From contig CAVZJO010000013.1 of assembly GCA_963775635.1 (NCBI GenBank), positions 124,001 to 188,000 of the forward strand: 64,000 nt of DNA, written 5' to 3'. Shown here one piece after another: positions 42,164-52,698 of this stretch. Origin of the DNA: JALORV01 sp963775635 (GTDB lineage Bacteria; Pseudomonadota; Gammaproteobacteria; Burkholderiales; Burkholderiaceae_F). Under the pieces are notes generated by a model. It saw nothing but the letters and a program-made list of their open reading frames with translations, did not search any database and was not told the DNA's origin. Numbering within the stretch: the first letter of the stretch is position 1; the number at the start of each line of letters is the position of its first letter. Made by a program: the position numbers and the translations under genes.

Positions 42164-42474
42164 CAGGGGGGCTGACGTGGCGAGAACGCGCGCCAGCCCG
42201 CGGTGGGGGACAACGGCGGCCGATGCTATCAGACGAACCAGCCGTCACTCCATGCGGGTGCAGACCGCGGACCGGTACAGAGCCGTTTGCACAATGTTGT
42301 GCGCTGCAGTATCTTCACCGGTTCTTGTATAACCTATACGTTTCTTGGCGACGCATATCCCGTTGTAACCGCATCGAAAGCGCACATCAGGCGCCCCCGC
42401 CGCACCGCGAGCCACAAGCGCGCATGGACGGCATCCGATCAATTTCCTGTGGACTTTGAGAGGAGTCAGCAACA
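42164..42474 (+). promoter_or_regulatory. Divergent regulatory region upstream of ilvB
   Basis: This 311-base region lies between the sigma factor and acetolactate synthase genes. It contains GCACAA-TG-TTGTGC (42289-42302) and GTATA-ACC-TATAC (42327-42339), both inverted repeats. TATAAC (42328-42333) could be a -10 box overlapping the second. A GAGAGGAG ribosome site precedes ilvB. A tiny frame just before it (ATG 42424) is not clearly a leader peptide. No gene is otherwise supported. Confidence 0.45.
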
Positions 42475-44187
42475 ATGCAACTCACAGGCGCAGAAATCGT
42501 CGTACGAGCGCTGCAGGACGAAGGCGTCACACACGTCTTCGGGTACCCGGGAGGGGCCGTCCTGTACATCTACGACGAGATCTTCAAGCAGGACAAGTTT
42601 CAGCACATTCTGGTCCGGCACGAGCAGGCCGCGGTTCATGCGGCGGATGCGTATTCGCGCTCGAGTCAGCGAATCGGCGTGGCGCTGGTCACCAGCGGCC
42701 CGGGCGTCACCAACGCGGTCACCGGCATCGCCACCGCATACATGGACTCGGTTCCGCTGGTGGTGATTACCGGCCAAGTGCCGACTCATGCCATCGGGCT
42801 CGATGCCTTCCAGGAATGCGACACCGTCGGTATCACGCGACCGTGCGTCAAGCACAACTTCCTGGTCAAGGACGTCCGCGATCTGGCCGCGACGATGAAA
42901 AAGGCCTTTTACATCGCGAAGACCGGGCGCCCAGGTCCGGTCCTGGTCGATGTCCCGAAGGACGTCACGGTGGCACGGACCGAGTACGTGTATCCGCACG
43001 ACGTTGACATGCGCTCGTACAAGCCGGTGCTCAAGGGTCACCAGGGCCAGATCAAGAAGGCGGTACAGCTGCTCCTCGCGGCCGAGCGACCCATGGTGTA
43101 CACGGGCGGCGGAGTCATCCTGTCCGATTCCGCGGCGCTGCTGAACCGACTCGTCAATCTGCTCGGCTTTCCGTGCACCACCACGCTGATGGGACTCGGC
43201 GGATTCAAGGCGAGCGATCCGAAGTTCGTCGGCATGCCGGGCATGCACGGCACGTATGAGGCGAACATGGCAATGCAGCACTGCGACGTGCTGCTCGCGG
43301 TCGGCGCGCGCTTCGACGACCGCGTGATTGGCAATCCGAAGCACTTCGCCACCCATCCTCGCAAGATCATCCACGTCGACGTCGACCCGTCGTCGATCAG
43401 CAAGCGGGTCAAGGTCGACATACCAATCGTGGGCGACGTGCGCGAGGTGCTGACCGAACTGCTGTCGCAGCTCGAGAGCGCGAGCGCGCGTCCCGCTGCC
43501 GAGCCGCTGAAGGCCTGGTGGACGCAGATCGCCGAGTGGCGCAAGCGCGATTGCCTGCGCTATGACCGCAACGGCGGACTAATCAAGCCGCAGTACGTGG
43601 TCGAGACGCTGTGGAAGGTGACCGGAGGCAATGCCTTCGTCACATCCGATGTCGGCCAGCACCAGATGTGGGCTGCGCAGTACTACCGGTTCGATGCGCC
43701 GCGCCGCTGGATCAACTCGGGCGGCCTCGGCACCATGGGTGTCGGACTTCCGTATGCGATGGGAGTGCAGATGGCCAACCCGGGTGCACAGGTGGCGTGC
43801 ATTACCGGCGAGGCGTCGATCCAGATGTGCATCCAGGAGCTGTCGACGTGCAAGCAGTACCGCCTTACGCCGAAGATCATCAATCTGAACAACCGTTACC
43901 TAGGGATGGTCCGCCAGTGGCAGCAGATCGACTACGGCAGCCGCTACTCGGAGTCGTACATGGACGCGCTGCCGGATTTCGTCAAGCTGGCGGAGAGCTA
44001 CGGCCATGTCGGCATGCGGATCGAGGACCCGAAGGAGGTCGAGCCTGCGCTGAAGGAGGCGTTCGGCAAGCACAAGGACCGGCTGGTGTTCCTTGATTTC
44101 ATCACCGACCAGAAGGAAAACGTCTGGCCAATGGTCAAGGCGGGCAAGGGGCTGACCGAGATGCTGCTGGGGAGCGAAGACCTGTGA
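42475..44187 (+). CDS. ilvB: Acetolactate synthase large subunit
   Basis: The 570-residue ThDP enzyme makes acetolactate or acetohydroxybutyrate from pyruvate, the first common step to valine, leucine and isoleucine. Seen are GAEIVVRALQDEGVTHVFGYPGGA, the catalytic Glu in L-V-R-H-E-Q-A-A-V-H, the FAD region (A-R-F-D-D-R-V-I-G) and the ThDP motif I-T-G-E-A-S-I-Q-M with L-N-N-R-Y-L-G-M-V-R-Q-W. The ThDP motif reads G-E-A rather than the usual G-D-G. The small subunit follows with a GTGA overlap. The symbol could equally be ilvI. Confidence 0.95.
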   Translation: MQLTGAEIVVRALQDEGVTHVFGYPGGAVLYIYDEIFKQDKFQHILVRHEQAAVHAADAYSRSSQRIGVALVTSGPGVTNAVTGIATAYMDSVPLVVITGQVPTHAIGLDAFQECDTVGITRPCVKHNFLVKDVRDLAATMKKAFYIAKTGRPGPVLVDVPKDVTVARTEYVYPHDVDMRSYKPVLKGHQGQIKKAVQLLLAAERPMVYTGGGVILSDSAALLNRLVNLLGFPCTTTLMGLGGFKASDPKFVGMPGMHGTYEANMAMQHCDVLLAVGARFDDRVIGNPKHFATHPRKIIHVDVDPSSISKRVKVDIPIVGDVREVLTELLSQLESASARPAAEPLKAWWTQIAEWRKRDCLRYDRNGGLIKPQYVVETLWKVTGGNAFVTSDVGQHQMWAAQYYRFDAPRRWINSGGLGTMGVGLPYAMGVQMANPGAQVACITGEASIQMCIQELSTCKQYRLTPKIINLNNRYLGMVRQWQQIDYGSRYSESYMDALPDFVKLAESYGHVGMRIEDPKEVEPALKEAFGKHKDRLVFLDFITDQKENVWPMVKAGKGLTEMLLGSEDL

Positions 44188-44675
44188 GGCACATCATTTC
44201 TGTGCTGCTGGAAAACGAGCCAGGCGCTTTGTCGCGCGTGGTCGGGTTGTTCTCGGCGCGCGGCTACAACATCGAGACGCTGACCGTGGCGCCGACGGAG
44301 GATGCCTCGTTGTCACGCATGACGATCGTCAGCATCGGCTCGGACGATGTGATCGAGCAAATCACCAAGCACCTGAACCGGCTGATCGAGGTGGTCAAGG
44401 TGGTCGACCTGTCCGAAGGCGACTACATCGAGCGTGAGCTGATGCTGATCAAGGTGCGCGCGGTGGGCAAGGAACGCGAGGAGATGAAGCGGATGGCGGA
44501 CATCTTCCGCGGACGCATTATCGACGTGACCGAGCGCACCTACACGATCGAGCTGACCGGCAATTCCGGCAAGCTCGATGCATTCATCCAGGCGGTCGAT
44601 CGCGCATCGATCCTAGAGACCGTGCGCACCGGGGGCTCCGGAGTGGGCCGCGGCGAGCGAGTCCTGCGGGTCTGA
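44184..44675 (+). CDS. ilvH: Acetolactate synthase small (regulatory) subunit
   Basis: The 163-residue regulatory subunit binds valine and controls the large subunit. The N-terminal ACT domain (residues 1 to about 78) contains V-L-L-E-N-E-P-G-A-L-S-R-V-V-G-L-F-S-A-R-G-Y-N. The second domain includes D-V-T-E-R-T-Y-T-I-E-L-T-G and ends in G-R-G-E-R-V-L-R-V. The start is GTG, overlapping the large subunit stop, and the length is typical of IlvH. Confidence 0.95.
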   Translation: MRHIISVLLENEPGALSRVVGLFSARGYNIETLTVAPTEDASLSRMTIVSIGSDDVIEQITKHLNRLIEVVKVVDLSEGDYIERELMLIKVRAVGKEREEMKRMADIFRGRIIDVTERTYTIELTGNSGKLDAFIQAVDRASILETVRTGGSGVGRGERVLRV

Positions 44676-44701
44676 ACAAACCATCAAGGGGAGTCAACGG
44701 T

Positions 44702-45718
44702 ATGAAGGTGTACTACGACAAGGATGCTGACCTTTCACTGGTCAAAGGCAAGAAGGTCACGATCGTCGGCTATGGATCGCAGGGACATGCCCATGCGCAG
44801 AATCTTGCCGACTCCGGCGTCAAGGTGACGATCGGGCTGCGCAAGGGCGGAGTCTCATGGAACAAGGCCGCCAGTGCGGGGCTGCAGGTGAAGGAGGTTG
44901 CCGACGCCGCCAAGGACGCCGACATCGTGATGATCCTGCTGCCCGACGAGAACCACGCCGAGGTCTATAGCGAAGCGCTGGCGCCGAACATGAAGCAGGG
45001 TGCGGCACTCGCCTTTGCCCATGGCTTCAACATCCACTACGGATTCATCCAGCCGCGCGCCGATCTCGACGTCATCATGGTGGCGCCCAAGGCGCCCGGC
45101 CACACGGTGCGCTCGACGTTCAAGCAGGGCGGCGGCGTGCCGATGCTGGTGGCGATCCACAGGGACTCCTCAGGAATGGCGCGCGACCTGGCGTTGTCGT
45201 ACGCCGCAGCGATCGGCGGCGGCAAGGCCGGCATCATCGAGACCAATTTCCGCGAGGAGACCGAGACGGATCTGTTCGGCGAGCAGACCGTGCTGTGCGG
45301 CGGCACGGTCGAACTGATCAAGGCTGGCTTCGAAACGTTGGTGGAAGCCGGCTACGCGCCCGAAATGGCGTACTTCGAATGCCTGCACGAGCTGAAGCTG
45401 ATCGTCGACCTCATCTACGAAGGCGGCATCGCCAACATGAACTATTCGATCTCGAACAATGCCGAATATGGCGAGTACGTCACCGGCCCCGAGATCGTCA
45501 CCGCCGAGACCAAGCGCGCGATGAAGGAAGCACTCAGGCGCATCCAGACCGGCGAATATGCCAAAAGCTTCATCCTCGAGAATCGCGCCGGCGCGGCGAC
45601 GCTGAACGCCCGCCGCCGCCTGATGGCCGAGCATCCGATCGAGCAGGTGGGAGAAAAGCTGCGGGCCATGATGCCTTGGATCAAGGCGAACCGCTTGGTG
45701 GACCAGTCGAAGAACTGA
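44702..45718 (+). CDS. ilvC: Ketol-acid reductoisomerase, class I
   Basis: The 338-residue class I enzyme converts acetolactate to dihydroxyisovalerate with NADPH and Mg2+. The nucleotide-binding motif is V-G-Y-G-S-Q-G-H-A-H-A-Q-N-L, followed by G-L-R-K-G-G. The metal and substrate residues lie in D-L-F-G-E-Q, F-E-C-L-H-E-L-K and S-N-N-A-E-Y-G. It follows ilvH by 26 bases with a GGGGAG ribosome site. Length and order fit the ilvBHC operon. Confidence 0.96.
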   Translation: MKVYYDKDADLSLVKGKKVTIVGYGSQGHAHAQNLADSGVKVTIGLRKGGVSWNKAASAGLQVKEVADAAKDADIVMILLPDENHAEVYSEALAPNMKQGAALAFAHGFNIHYGFIQPRADLDVIMVAPKAPGHTVRSTFKQGGGVPMLVAIHRDSSGMARDLALSYAAAIGGGKAGIIETNFREETETDLFGEQTVLCGGTVELIKAGFETLVEAGYAPEMAYFECLHELKLIVDLIYEGGIANMNYSISNNAEYGEYVTGPEIVTAETKRAMKEALRRIQTGEYAKSFILENRAGAATLNARRRLMAEHPIEQVGEKLRAMMPWIKANRLVDQSKN

Positions 45719-45797
45719 GCGTGCCCGCGCGGTGCCGGGTCAACCGGCCGCTCGGGGTGCGACGTTGAACCGCCAGTCGTCGCCGAAAGGACTTTTC

Positions 45798-46511
45798 ATG
45801 ATTCGCTGTGCTCTCGCCACGCTGCTTCTGACGGCATTGCCGGTTGCGGCGCAGCTGCAGGCGCCGCCGGCTCCTGGTGCCGGAACGGTTGTCATGATGA
45901 ACGGCAGCGCGGAGATCGAACTGCCGAACGACGAGGCCGTCGCCAGCTTCTTCTACGAAGCGCAGGATGCCGATCTGACGAAGGCACAGGCACTGGTCAA
46001 CCAGCGCGTCGGAGATGGCACGGCGGCACTGAAGCGCGCCGATCCGAAAGCGCTGATCGAGACCTCAGGCTACGGCAGCTACCCGGTCTACTCGGGCGGC
46101 AGCAACCGCACGATCGTGGGTTGGCGGGTGCGGCAAGGCGTAACACTCAAGACCGCCAACCTGGCTGCGTTGCCGAAGACCGTGGCCGCTGCTCAGTCGT
46201 ACCTCTCCGTCGGCGGCGTCGATTTCCGGCTGTCGAAGGCGGCGCGGGAAAAGGTCGACGCGCAACTGATCGAGCAGTCGATTGCCAACCTCAATGCTCG
46301 CATCGCCGCTGCGGCTCAGGCGCTCGGCGTGCCACCGGCGCGAGTGCGGCTGGAGGAAGTCAATTTTGGCGTGCGTGAAGGAGGGCCGATCCCGATCGGG
46401 GCCGCGCGCATGGCAACGATGTCGTCGGACGCCGTCCCGCCGCCCACGTTCGAGTCCGGGCGTTCGTCGGAGCGCATGACGGTGAGCGGCAAGGCACGTT
46501 TGCTGCCCTGA
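45798..46511 (+). CDS. SIMPL domain (DUF541) periplasmic protein
   Basis: The 237-residue product has a signal peptide (ATG 45798; hydrophobic residues about 5-17, ending A-A-Q). A SIMPL/DUF541 domain follows, with G-S-A-E-I-E-L-P-N-D-E-A, Y-P-V-Y-S-G-G-S-N-R-T-I-V-G-W-R-V-R-Q and a C-terminal M-T-V-S-G-K-A-R-L. The function in bacteria is unclear, though some members are linked to oxidative stress. It lies between ilvC and psd in the same direction. An ATG 66 bases upstream is in frame but would put extra residues before the signal. Confidence 0.8.
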   Translation: MIRCALATLLLTALPVAAQLQAPPAPGAGTVVMMNGSAEIELPNDEAVASFFYEAQDADLTKAQALVNQRVGDGTAALKRADPKALIETSGYGSYPVYSGGSNRTIVGWRVRQGVTLKTANLAALPKTVAAAQSYLSVGGVDFRLSKAAREKVDAQLIEQSIANLNARIAAAAQALGVPPARVRLEEVNFGVREGGPIPIGAARMATMSSDAVPPPTFESGRSSERMTVSGKARLLP

Positions 46512-46612
46512 AGTTGTCCAGGTTCGGTGGGCAGCGCTAGGCGGCGCTCCCGCGCTCGGCCCGCAGGCGGCTTCCGATACCATAGTGCCTGCTCCCTCGA
46601 GAGGCAGGTTCG

Positions 46613-47251
46613 TTGAACTACCCGCATCCATTGCTCGCACGCGAAGGCTGGCCCTTCATTGGGGGCGCGCTCGTGCTGGCGATCGTGACGTGGTGGTTCG
46701 CCGGCTTCGCATGGTCGCTGCCAATCTGGGTCCTGGCGATCTTCGTCATCCAGTTCTTCCGCGATCCGCCGCGCGAAGTGCCGACCCTGCCGTCGGCGGT
46801 GCTGTCGCCGGCCGACGGTCGCGTCGTCAAGGTGGCGCAGACCAACGACCCCAACATCGCGAACGAGGCCTTGCTGATCAGCGTGTTCATGAACGTGTTC
46901 AACGTCCACAGCAACCGCTCTCCGGTGGACGGCATCGTGGAGTCCGTGGTGTATTCGGCCGGCAGCTTCGTCAACGCTGACCTCGACAAGGCTTCGTCCG
47001 ACAACGAGCGCAATGCGATGGTGCTGCGGCTCGACTCCGGACAGCGTGTGTCGGTCGTGCAGGTGGCCGGTCTCATCGCCCGTCGCATCCTCTGTTACGT
47101 CAAGGCGGGCGACCGGCTGGCGCGGGGACAGCGCTACGGCTTCATTCGCTTCGGCTCGCGTGTCGACGTCTATCTGCCTGCGACGGCGCGGCCGCGGGTT
47201 GCGGTCGGTGACATCGTGCACGCGACCTCGACCGTGCTGGCCGAGCTGTAG
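46613..47251 (+). CDS. psd: Phosphatidylserine decarboxylase proenzyme
   Basis: The 212-residue short-form Psd converts phosphatidylserine to phosphatidylethanolamine at the inner membrane. N-terminal hydrophobic helices (residues about 15-45) precede F-F-R-D-P-P-R, S-P-A-D-G-R-V-V and S-V-F-M-N-V-F-N-V-H-x-N-R-x-P. Self-cleavage is expected between Gly181 and Ser182 (R-F-G-S-R-V-D-V), leaving a pyruvoyl group on the small subunit. The start is TTG at 46613 after GAGAGGCAGG. PssA, which makes its substrate, follows 6 bases later. Confidence 0.92.
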   Translation: MNYPHPLLAREGWPFIGGALVLAIVTWWFAGFAWSLPIWVLAIFVIQFFRDPPREVPTLPSAVLSPADGRVVKVAQTNDPNIANEALLISVFMNVFNVHSNRSPVDGIVESVVYSAGSFVNADLDKASSDNERNAMVLRLDSGQRVSVVQVAGLIARRILCYVKAGDRLARGQRYGFIRFGSRVDVYLPATARPRVAVGDIVHATSTVLAEL

Positions 47252-47257
47252 GTTCCG

Positions 47258-48088
47258 ATGCGCTTCCGCCGCCGCAAGTCGCGCAGCTTCCCGATCGCCG
47301 GAGCGCCAGGCGTGCTGGACGACACGCCGCACGCGCGGCGGCGAGGCATCTACCTGCTGCCCAACCTGTTCACGATGGCCGCGCTATTCGCAGGCTTTTT
47401 CGCCATCGTGCAAGCGATGAGCCAGCGCTTCGAACTGGCGGCCATCGCGATTTTTGCGGCGATGGTGCTCGATGGCATGGACGGCCGCGTGGCCCGCCTC
47501 ACCAATACACAGAGCGCGTTCGGCGAGCAGTTCGATTCGCTGTCCGACATGACCTCATTCGGCGTGGCTCCCGCCCTGGTCATGTACGAATGGGTGCTGG
47601 GCGAGCTCGGGCGATGGGGCTGGGCGGGCGCGTTCGTCTACTGCGCCGGCGCGGCGCTGCGGCTGGCGCGCTTCAACTCGAATATCGGCGTCGTGGACAA
47701 GCGCTACTTCCAGGGCTTGCCTAGCCCTGCGGCGGCGGCGCTGATCGCCGGTTTCGTCTGGCTCGCGATCGACAACAAGATTCCGGTGAAAGACAGCGTG
47801 ATGCCGTGGGTAGCGTTCGGGCTCACCGTGTACACAGGGCTGACGATGGTGTCGAGCGCGCCGTTTTACAGCGGCAAGAGCTTCCAGGTGGGGCGCAGCG
47901 TTCCCTTCTGGGTCATGATCGTGCTGATCGTCCTGATCTTCGTCGTCAGCTCCGACCCGCCAATCGCGCTCTTCACCCTGTTCTGCCTGTACGCCGTGTC
48001 GGGCTACCTCTACTGGGGCTATCGCTGGTTCCGTGGCCAACCGAATCCCGCCAAGCCGGTGGCGGGCGATCTCGACCGCTCGGGGTAG
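47258..48088 (+). CDS. pssA: CDP-diacylglycerol-serine O-phosphatidyltransferase
   Basis: The 276-residue membrane enzyme makes phosphatidylserine from CDP-diacylglycerol and serine. The CDP-alcohol phosphotransferase signature D-G-x2-A-R-x8-G-x3-D-x3-D appears as L-D-G-M-D-G-R-V-A-R, then E-Q-F-D-S-L-S-D-M. Six or so hydrophobic segments follow, and the N-terminus (R-F-R-R-R-K-S-R-S) is basic. Psd immediately upstream uses its product, so the two genes form the phosphatidylethanolamine branch. Confidence 0.93.
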   Translation: MRFRRRKSRSFPIAGAPGVLDDTPHARRRGIYLLPNLFTMAALFAGFFAIVQAMSQRFELAAIAIFAAMVLDGMDGRVARLTNTQSAFGEQFDSLSDMTSFGVAPALVMYEWVLGELGRWGWAGAFVYCAGAALRLARFNSNIGVVDKRYFQGLPSPAAAALIAGFVWLAIDNKIPVKDSVMPWVAFGLTVYTGLTMVSSAPFYSGKSFQVGRSVPFWVMIVLIVLIFVVSSDPPIALFTLFCLYAVSGYLYWGYRWFRGQPNPAKPVAGDLDRSG

Positions 48089-48125
48089 GTTGTTGCATGG
48101 CTGGAATCGCCTTATAGTGGCTGAC

Positions 48126-48215
48126 ATGTCTCGCGCAACACTCGTTGCCCCCCGCCTTACCGCCGCCGTCCTGCTGGGCCGGCTGCTTCTGCTGCTGCGC
48201 CCCGCGCGCAGCTAA
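48126..48215 (+). CDS. Leucine-rich leader peptide of leuA
   Basis: A 29-codon frame lies between pssA and leuA. Nine codons are leucine, including five in a row (CTG-CTT-CTG-CTG-CTG, 48187-48201 region). It ends with TAA 48213-48215, 76 bases before the leuA start. The first leuA-pathway enzyme being preceded by a peptide of consecutive Leu codons is the pattern of leucine attenuation: starving ribosomes stall at the run and change the RNA fold. The frame starts ATG 48126, 37 bases after the pssA stop. That it is translated is inferred, not shown. Confidence 0.75.
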   Translation: MSRATLVAPRLTAAVLLGRLLLLLRPARS

Positions 48216-48291
48216 CCCCCGACCCACAAGTTGTGTAGTACCGCTGCCGCGCCCCGAGCCCGGCAGGAAAACTCATCGCCCGGAGCGACCT
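48194..48291 (+). promoter_or_regulatory. Putative attenuator region of leuA
   Basis: A perfect 7-bp hairpin GCTGCGC-CCCGC-GCGCAGC (48194-48212) covers the end of the leucine run and the leader stop. It would be disrupted by a ribosome stalled there. Downstream sequence is GC-rich and can pair in alternative ways (GCCCGGC, 48258-48264, and GCCCGG, 48278-48283), but I cannot find an obvious U-tract terminator. Control could therefore be by translation or Rho rather than classical intrinsic termination. Confidence 0.5.
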
Positions 48292-49842
48292 ATGACCGAC
48301 TCACTGATCATCTTCGACACCACGCTGCGCGATGGCGAACAAAGTCCCGGCGCCTCGATGACGAAGGAAGAAAAGCTGCGGATCGCGCGGCAGCTCGAGC
48401 GGCTGCGCGTGGACGTGATCGAGGCGGGATTCGCTGCGTCGTCCAACGGTGACTTCGAGGCGGTGCGGTCGATCGCCAACACGATCAAAGACTCGACGGT
48501 GTGCTCGCTCGCCCGCGCGAACGACCGCGATATCAGCCGTGCCGCCGAGGCACTGAAGGGAGCGGCATCCCAGCGCATTCACACCTTCATCGCCACCTCG
48601 CCGCTGCACATGGAAAAGAAGTTGCGGATGACGCCTGAGCAGGTGTACGAGCAGGCCAAACTCGCGGTGAGGTTCGCGCGGCAGTTCACCGACAACGTCG
48701 AGTTCTCGCCGGAAGACGGCTATCGCTCCGAGCCCGACTTCCTGTGCCGCGTGCTGGAAGCGGCGATAGCGGAGGGCGCGACGACGATCAACATTCCGGA
48801 CACCGTCGGTTACGCCATCCCGGAGCTCTACGGCGAGTTTCTGCGATCGCTGCGCGAACGGATTCCCAATTCGGGCAAGGCCGTCTGGAGCGTGCATTGC
48901 CATAACGATCTTGGCATGGCGGTGGCCAACTCACTGGCGGGCGTCAAGATCGGCGGAGCACGCCAGGTCGAGTGCACGGTCAACGGCCTGGGGGAGCGCG
49001 CCGGCAACTGCTCGCTGGAGGAAGTCGTGATGGCGGTGCGCACGCGGCGCGACTTCTTCAATCTCGACATCGGCGTCGACACCACGCAGATCGTGGCCGC
49101 CTCCAAGCTGGTGTCCGGCATCACCGGCTTTCCGGTGCAACCGAACAAGGCGGTCGTCGGCGCGAACGCCTTTGCCCACGCATCCGGCATCCACCAGGAC
49201 GGCGTGCTGAAAGCACGCGACACCTACGAGATCATGCGGGCCGAGGATGTGGGGTGGACCGCCAACAAGATCGTGCTCGGCAAGCTCTCGGGACGCAACG
49301 CCTTCAAGCAGCGCGTACAGGAGCTCGCAATCCCGATCGAGAGCGAGACCGAACTCAACGCGGCATTCGCGCGCTTCAAGGAACTCGCCGACCGCAAGTC
49401 CGAGATCTACGACGAAGACATCCAGGCGTTGTTCTCCGACGAAACGGTCACGCCGCACGACGAGCACTTCAAGCTGCTGTCACTGTCGCAGCGGTCGGAA
49501 ACCGGCGAGCGTCCGCATGCTCGCGTGGTGCTCGCAATCGGTCCGGCCGAGGTCTGCGCCGAATCGGACGGCAACGGTCCGGTCGATGCCTCGCTGAAGG
49601 CCATCGAGAGCCAGGTCCAAAGCGGCTGCGAACTGCTGCTCTATTCGGTGAACGCGATCACGACCGGCACCGAATCGCAGGGCGAGGTCACCGTGCGGCT
49701 GGCGCGCGCCGGACGCATCGTCAACGGCGTCGGGGCCGATCCCGACATCATCGCGGCGTCCGCCAAGGCCTACCTCAACGCGCTGAACAAGCTGTACAGC
49801 GGCGTCGAGCGACTGAACCCGCAGACCTCGCTCGCACCTTAG
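48292..49842 (+). CDS. leuA: 2-isopropylmalate synthase
   Basis: The 516-residue enzyme condenses acetyl-CoA with 2-ketoisovalerate, the committed step of leucine synthesis. The catalytic barrel begins L-I-I-F-D-T-T-L-R-D-G-E-Q-S-P-G-A-S-M and has H-C-H-N-D-L-G-M-A-V-A-N (metal His pair) and G-E-R-A-G-N-C-S-L-E-E. The C-terminal LeuA dimer domain (about residues 390-516) carries the leucine feedback site. ATG 48292 was chosen because the D-T-T-L-R-D motif follows at the usual distance; the frame is open upstream through the leader region. The leader peptide at 48126 suggests control by leucine. Confidence 0.95.
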   Translation: MTDSLIIFDTTLRDGEQSPGASMTKEEKLRIARQLERLRVDVIEAGFAASSNGDFEAVRSIANTIKDSTVCSLARANDRDISRAAEALKGAASQRIHTFIATSPLHMEKKLRMTPEQVYEQAKLAVRFARQFTDNVEFSPEDGYRSEPDFLCRVLEAAIAEGATTINIPDTVGYAIPELYGEFLRSLRERIPNSGKAVWSVHCHNDLGMAVANSLAGVKIGGARQVECTVNGLGERAGNCSLEEVVMAVRTRRDFFNLDIGVDTTQIVAASKLVSGITGFPVQPNKAVVGANAFAHASGIHQDGVLKARDTYEIMRAEDVGWTANKIVLGKLSGRNAFKQRVQELAIPIESETELNAAFARFKELADRKSEIYDEDIQALFSDETVTPHDEHFKLLSLSQRSETGERPHARVVLAIGPAEVCAESDGNGPVDASLKAIESQVQSGCELLLYSVNAITTGTESQGEVTVRLARAGRIVNGVGADPDIIAASAKAYLNALNKLYSGVERLNPQTSLAP

Positions 49843-49853
49843 GCGCGCGCCGA

Positions 49854-49889
49854 CTCACGTAGCGCGACCCTGCGGGTCGCGTACGTGAG
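49854..49889 (+). terminator. Long stem-loop after leuA
   Basis: CTCACGTA-G-CGCGACCC (49854-49870), loop TGC, then GGGTCGCGTACGTGAG (49874-49889) forms a 16-bp stem with one bulged G. It lies 11 bases after the leuA stop. There is no U tract, so it may be a Rho-assisted terminator or an mRNA 3' stabiliser. The rpsO promoter follows directly. Confidence 0.6.
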
Positions 49890-49900
49890 CGGCGATAAGT

Positions 49901-49906
49901 TATACT
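49901..49906 (+). promoter_or_regulatory. Putative -10 box of the rpsO promoter
   Basis: TATACT sits 68 bases before the rpsO start, directly after the leuA hairpin. A matching -35 box is not evident. Confidence 0.5.
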
Positions 49907-49974
49907 CCCGCGCTTCACGGCACGGCCATCCTTCCGTGTCCGCGTGTGTTCAAGTTCGACTCGAAAGGGAGAAG

Positions 49975-50244
49975 ATGGCAGTTGCAGACATCAACAAGGC
50001 GGACATCGTCGCCAAGTATCAGCGCGCGAAGGCTGATACCGGTTCGCCCGAAGTGCAGGTCGCACTTCTGACGGCACGAATCAACGAGCTGACCGACCAT
50101 TTCAAGGCTCACGTCAAGGATCACCATTCGCGTCGCGGCCTGCTCAAGATGGTCAGCCGGCGACGCAAGCTGCTCGATTACCTCAAGGGCAAGAACCCGG
50201 AGGCCTACAAGGGGCTCATCGACAGCCTCGGCCTGCGCAAGTAG
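49975..50244 (+). CDS. rpsO: 30S ribosomal protein S15
   Basis: The 89-residue protein has the S15 signature, with T-G-S-P-E-V-Q-V-A-L-L-T, I-N-E-L-T-D-H-F-K-x-H-x-K-D-H-H-S-R-R-G-L and R-R-R-K-L-L-D-Y-L. It binds 16S rRNA early in 30S assembly. ATG 49975 follows AAGGGAGA. The classical partner pnp follows after a structured leader. Confidence 0.97.
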   Translation: MAVADINKADIVAKYQRAKADTGSPEVQVALLTARINELTDHFKAHVKDHHSRRGLLKMVSRRRKLLDYLKGKNPEAYKGLIDSLGLRK

Positions 50245-50426
50245 CCGCCCGGTGGCAGCGATCGTCAATCGTCAATGACCAGGACATGCAGTCAGGCAGC
50301 CTGCGCGGAGTGATCCACGCGGGCCGTGTGTCCATGTCCGCAAACAATGCGCGCTGCGATATGGACGTAAGGGCGGAAACCCCGCGCCGAGTCGTCGATA
50401 CCGCAGCGTGCCGAGCCGCCAGGCGT

Positions 50427-50448
50427 GAATGCCCGCGCGGCGGCATTC
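50427..50448 (+). promoter_or_regulatory. Hairpin in the pnp leader
   Basis: GAATGCC (50427-50433) and GGCATTC (50442-50448) form a 7-bp stem 19 bases before the pnp start, in a 223-base rpsO-pnp gap. In enterobacteria the pnp leader folds into a stem cut by RNase III and is the target of PNPase autoregulation. A similar role here is inference. Confidence 0.4.
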
Positions 50449-50467
50449 AACAAGAAAGGGACGCCAA

Positions 50468-52630
<2,163 letters not shown>

Positions 52631-52647
52631 GGCGGCAGCGTTCCGGC

Positions 52648-52673
52648 AAAGGGCGCTTCGGCGCCCTTTTGTT
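52648..52673 (+). terminator. Intrinsic terminator after pnp
   Basis: AAAGGGCGC, a TTCG tetraloop and GCGCCCTTT (52648-52669) run into a T tract (TTTTGTTT). It begins 18 bases after the pnp stop. Confidence 0.9.
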
Positions 52674-52698
52674 TGGTGTCGACACCAACTGAGCCACG

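Noticed and set aside
42424..42459. 11-codon frame M-D-G-I-R-S-I-S-C-G-L before ilvB as a leader peptide
   Set aside because: Only two Ile, one Leu and no Val, no run of control codons and no terminator hairpin before ilvB; attenuation is not supported.
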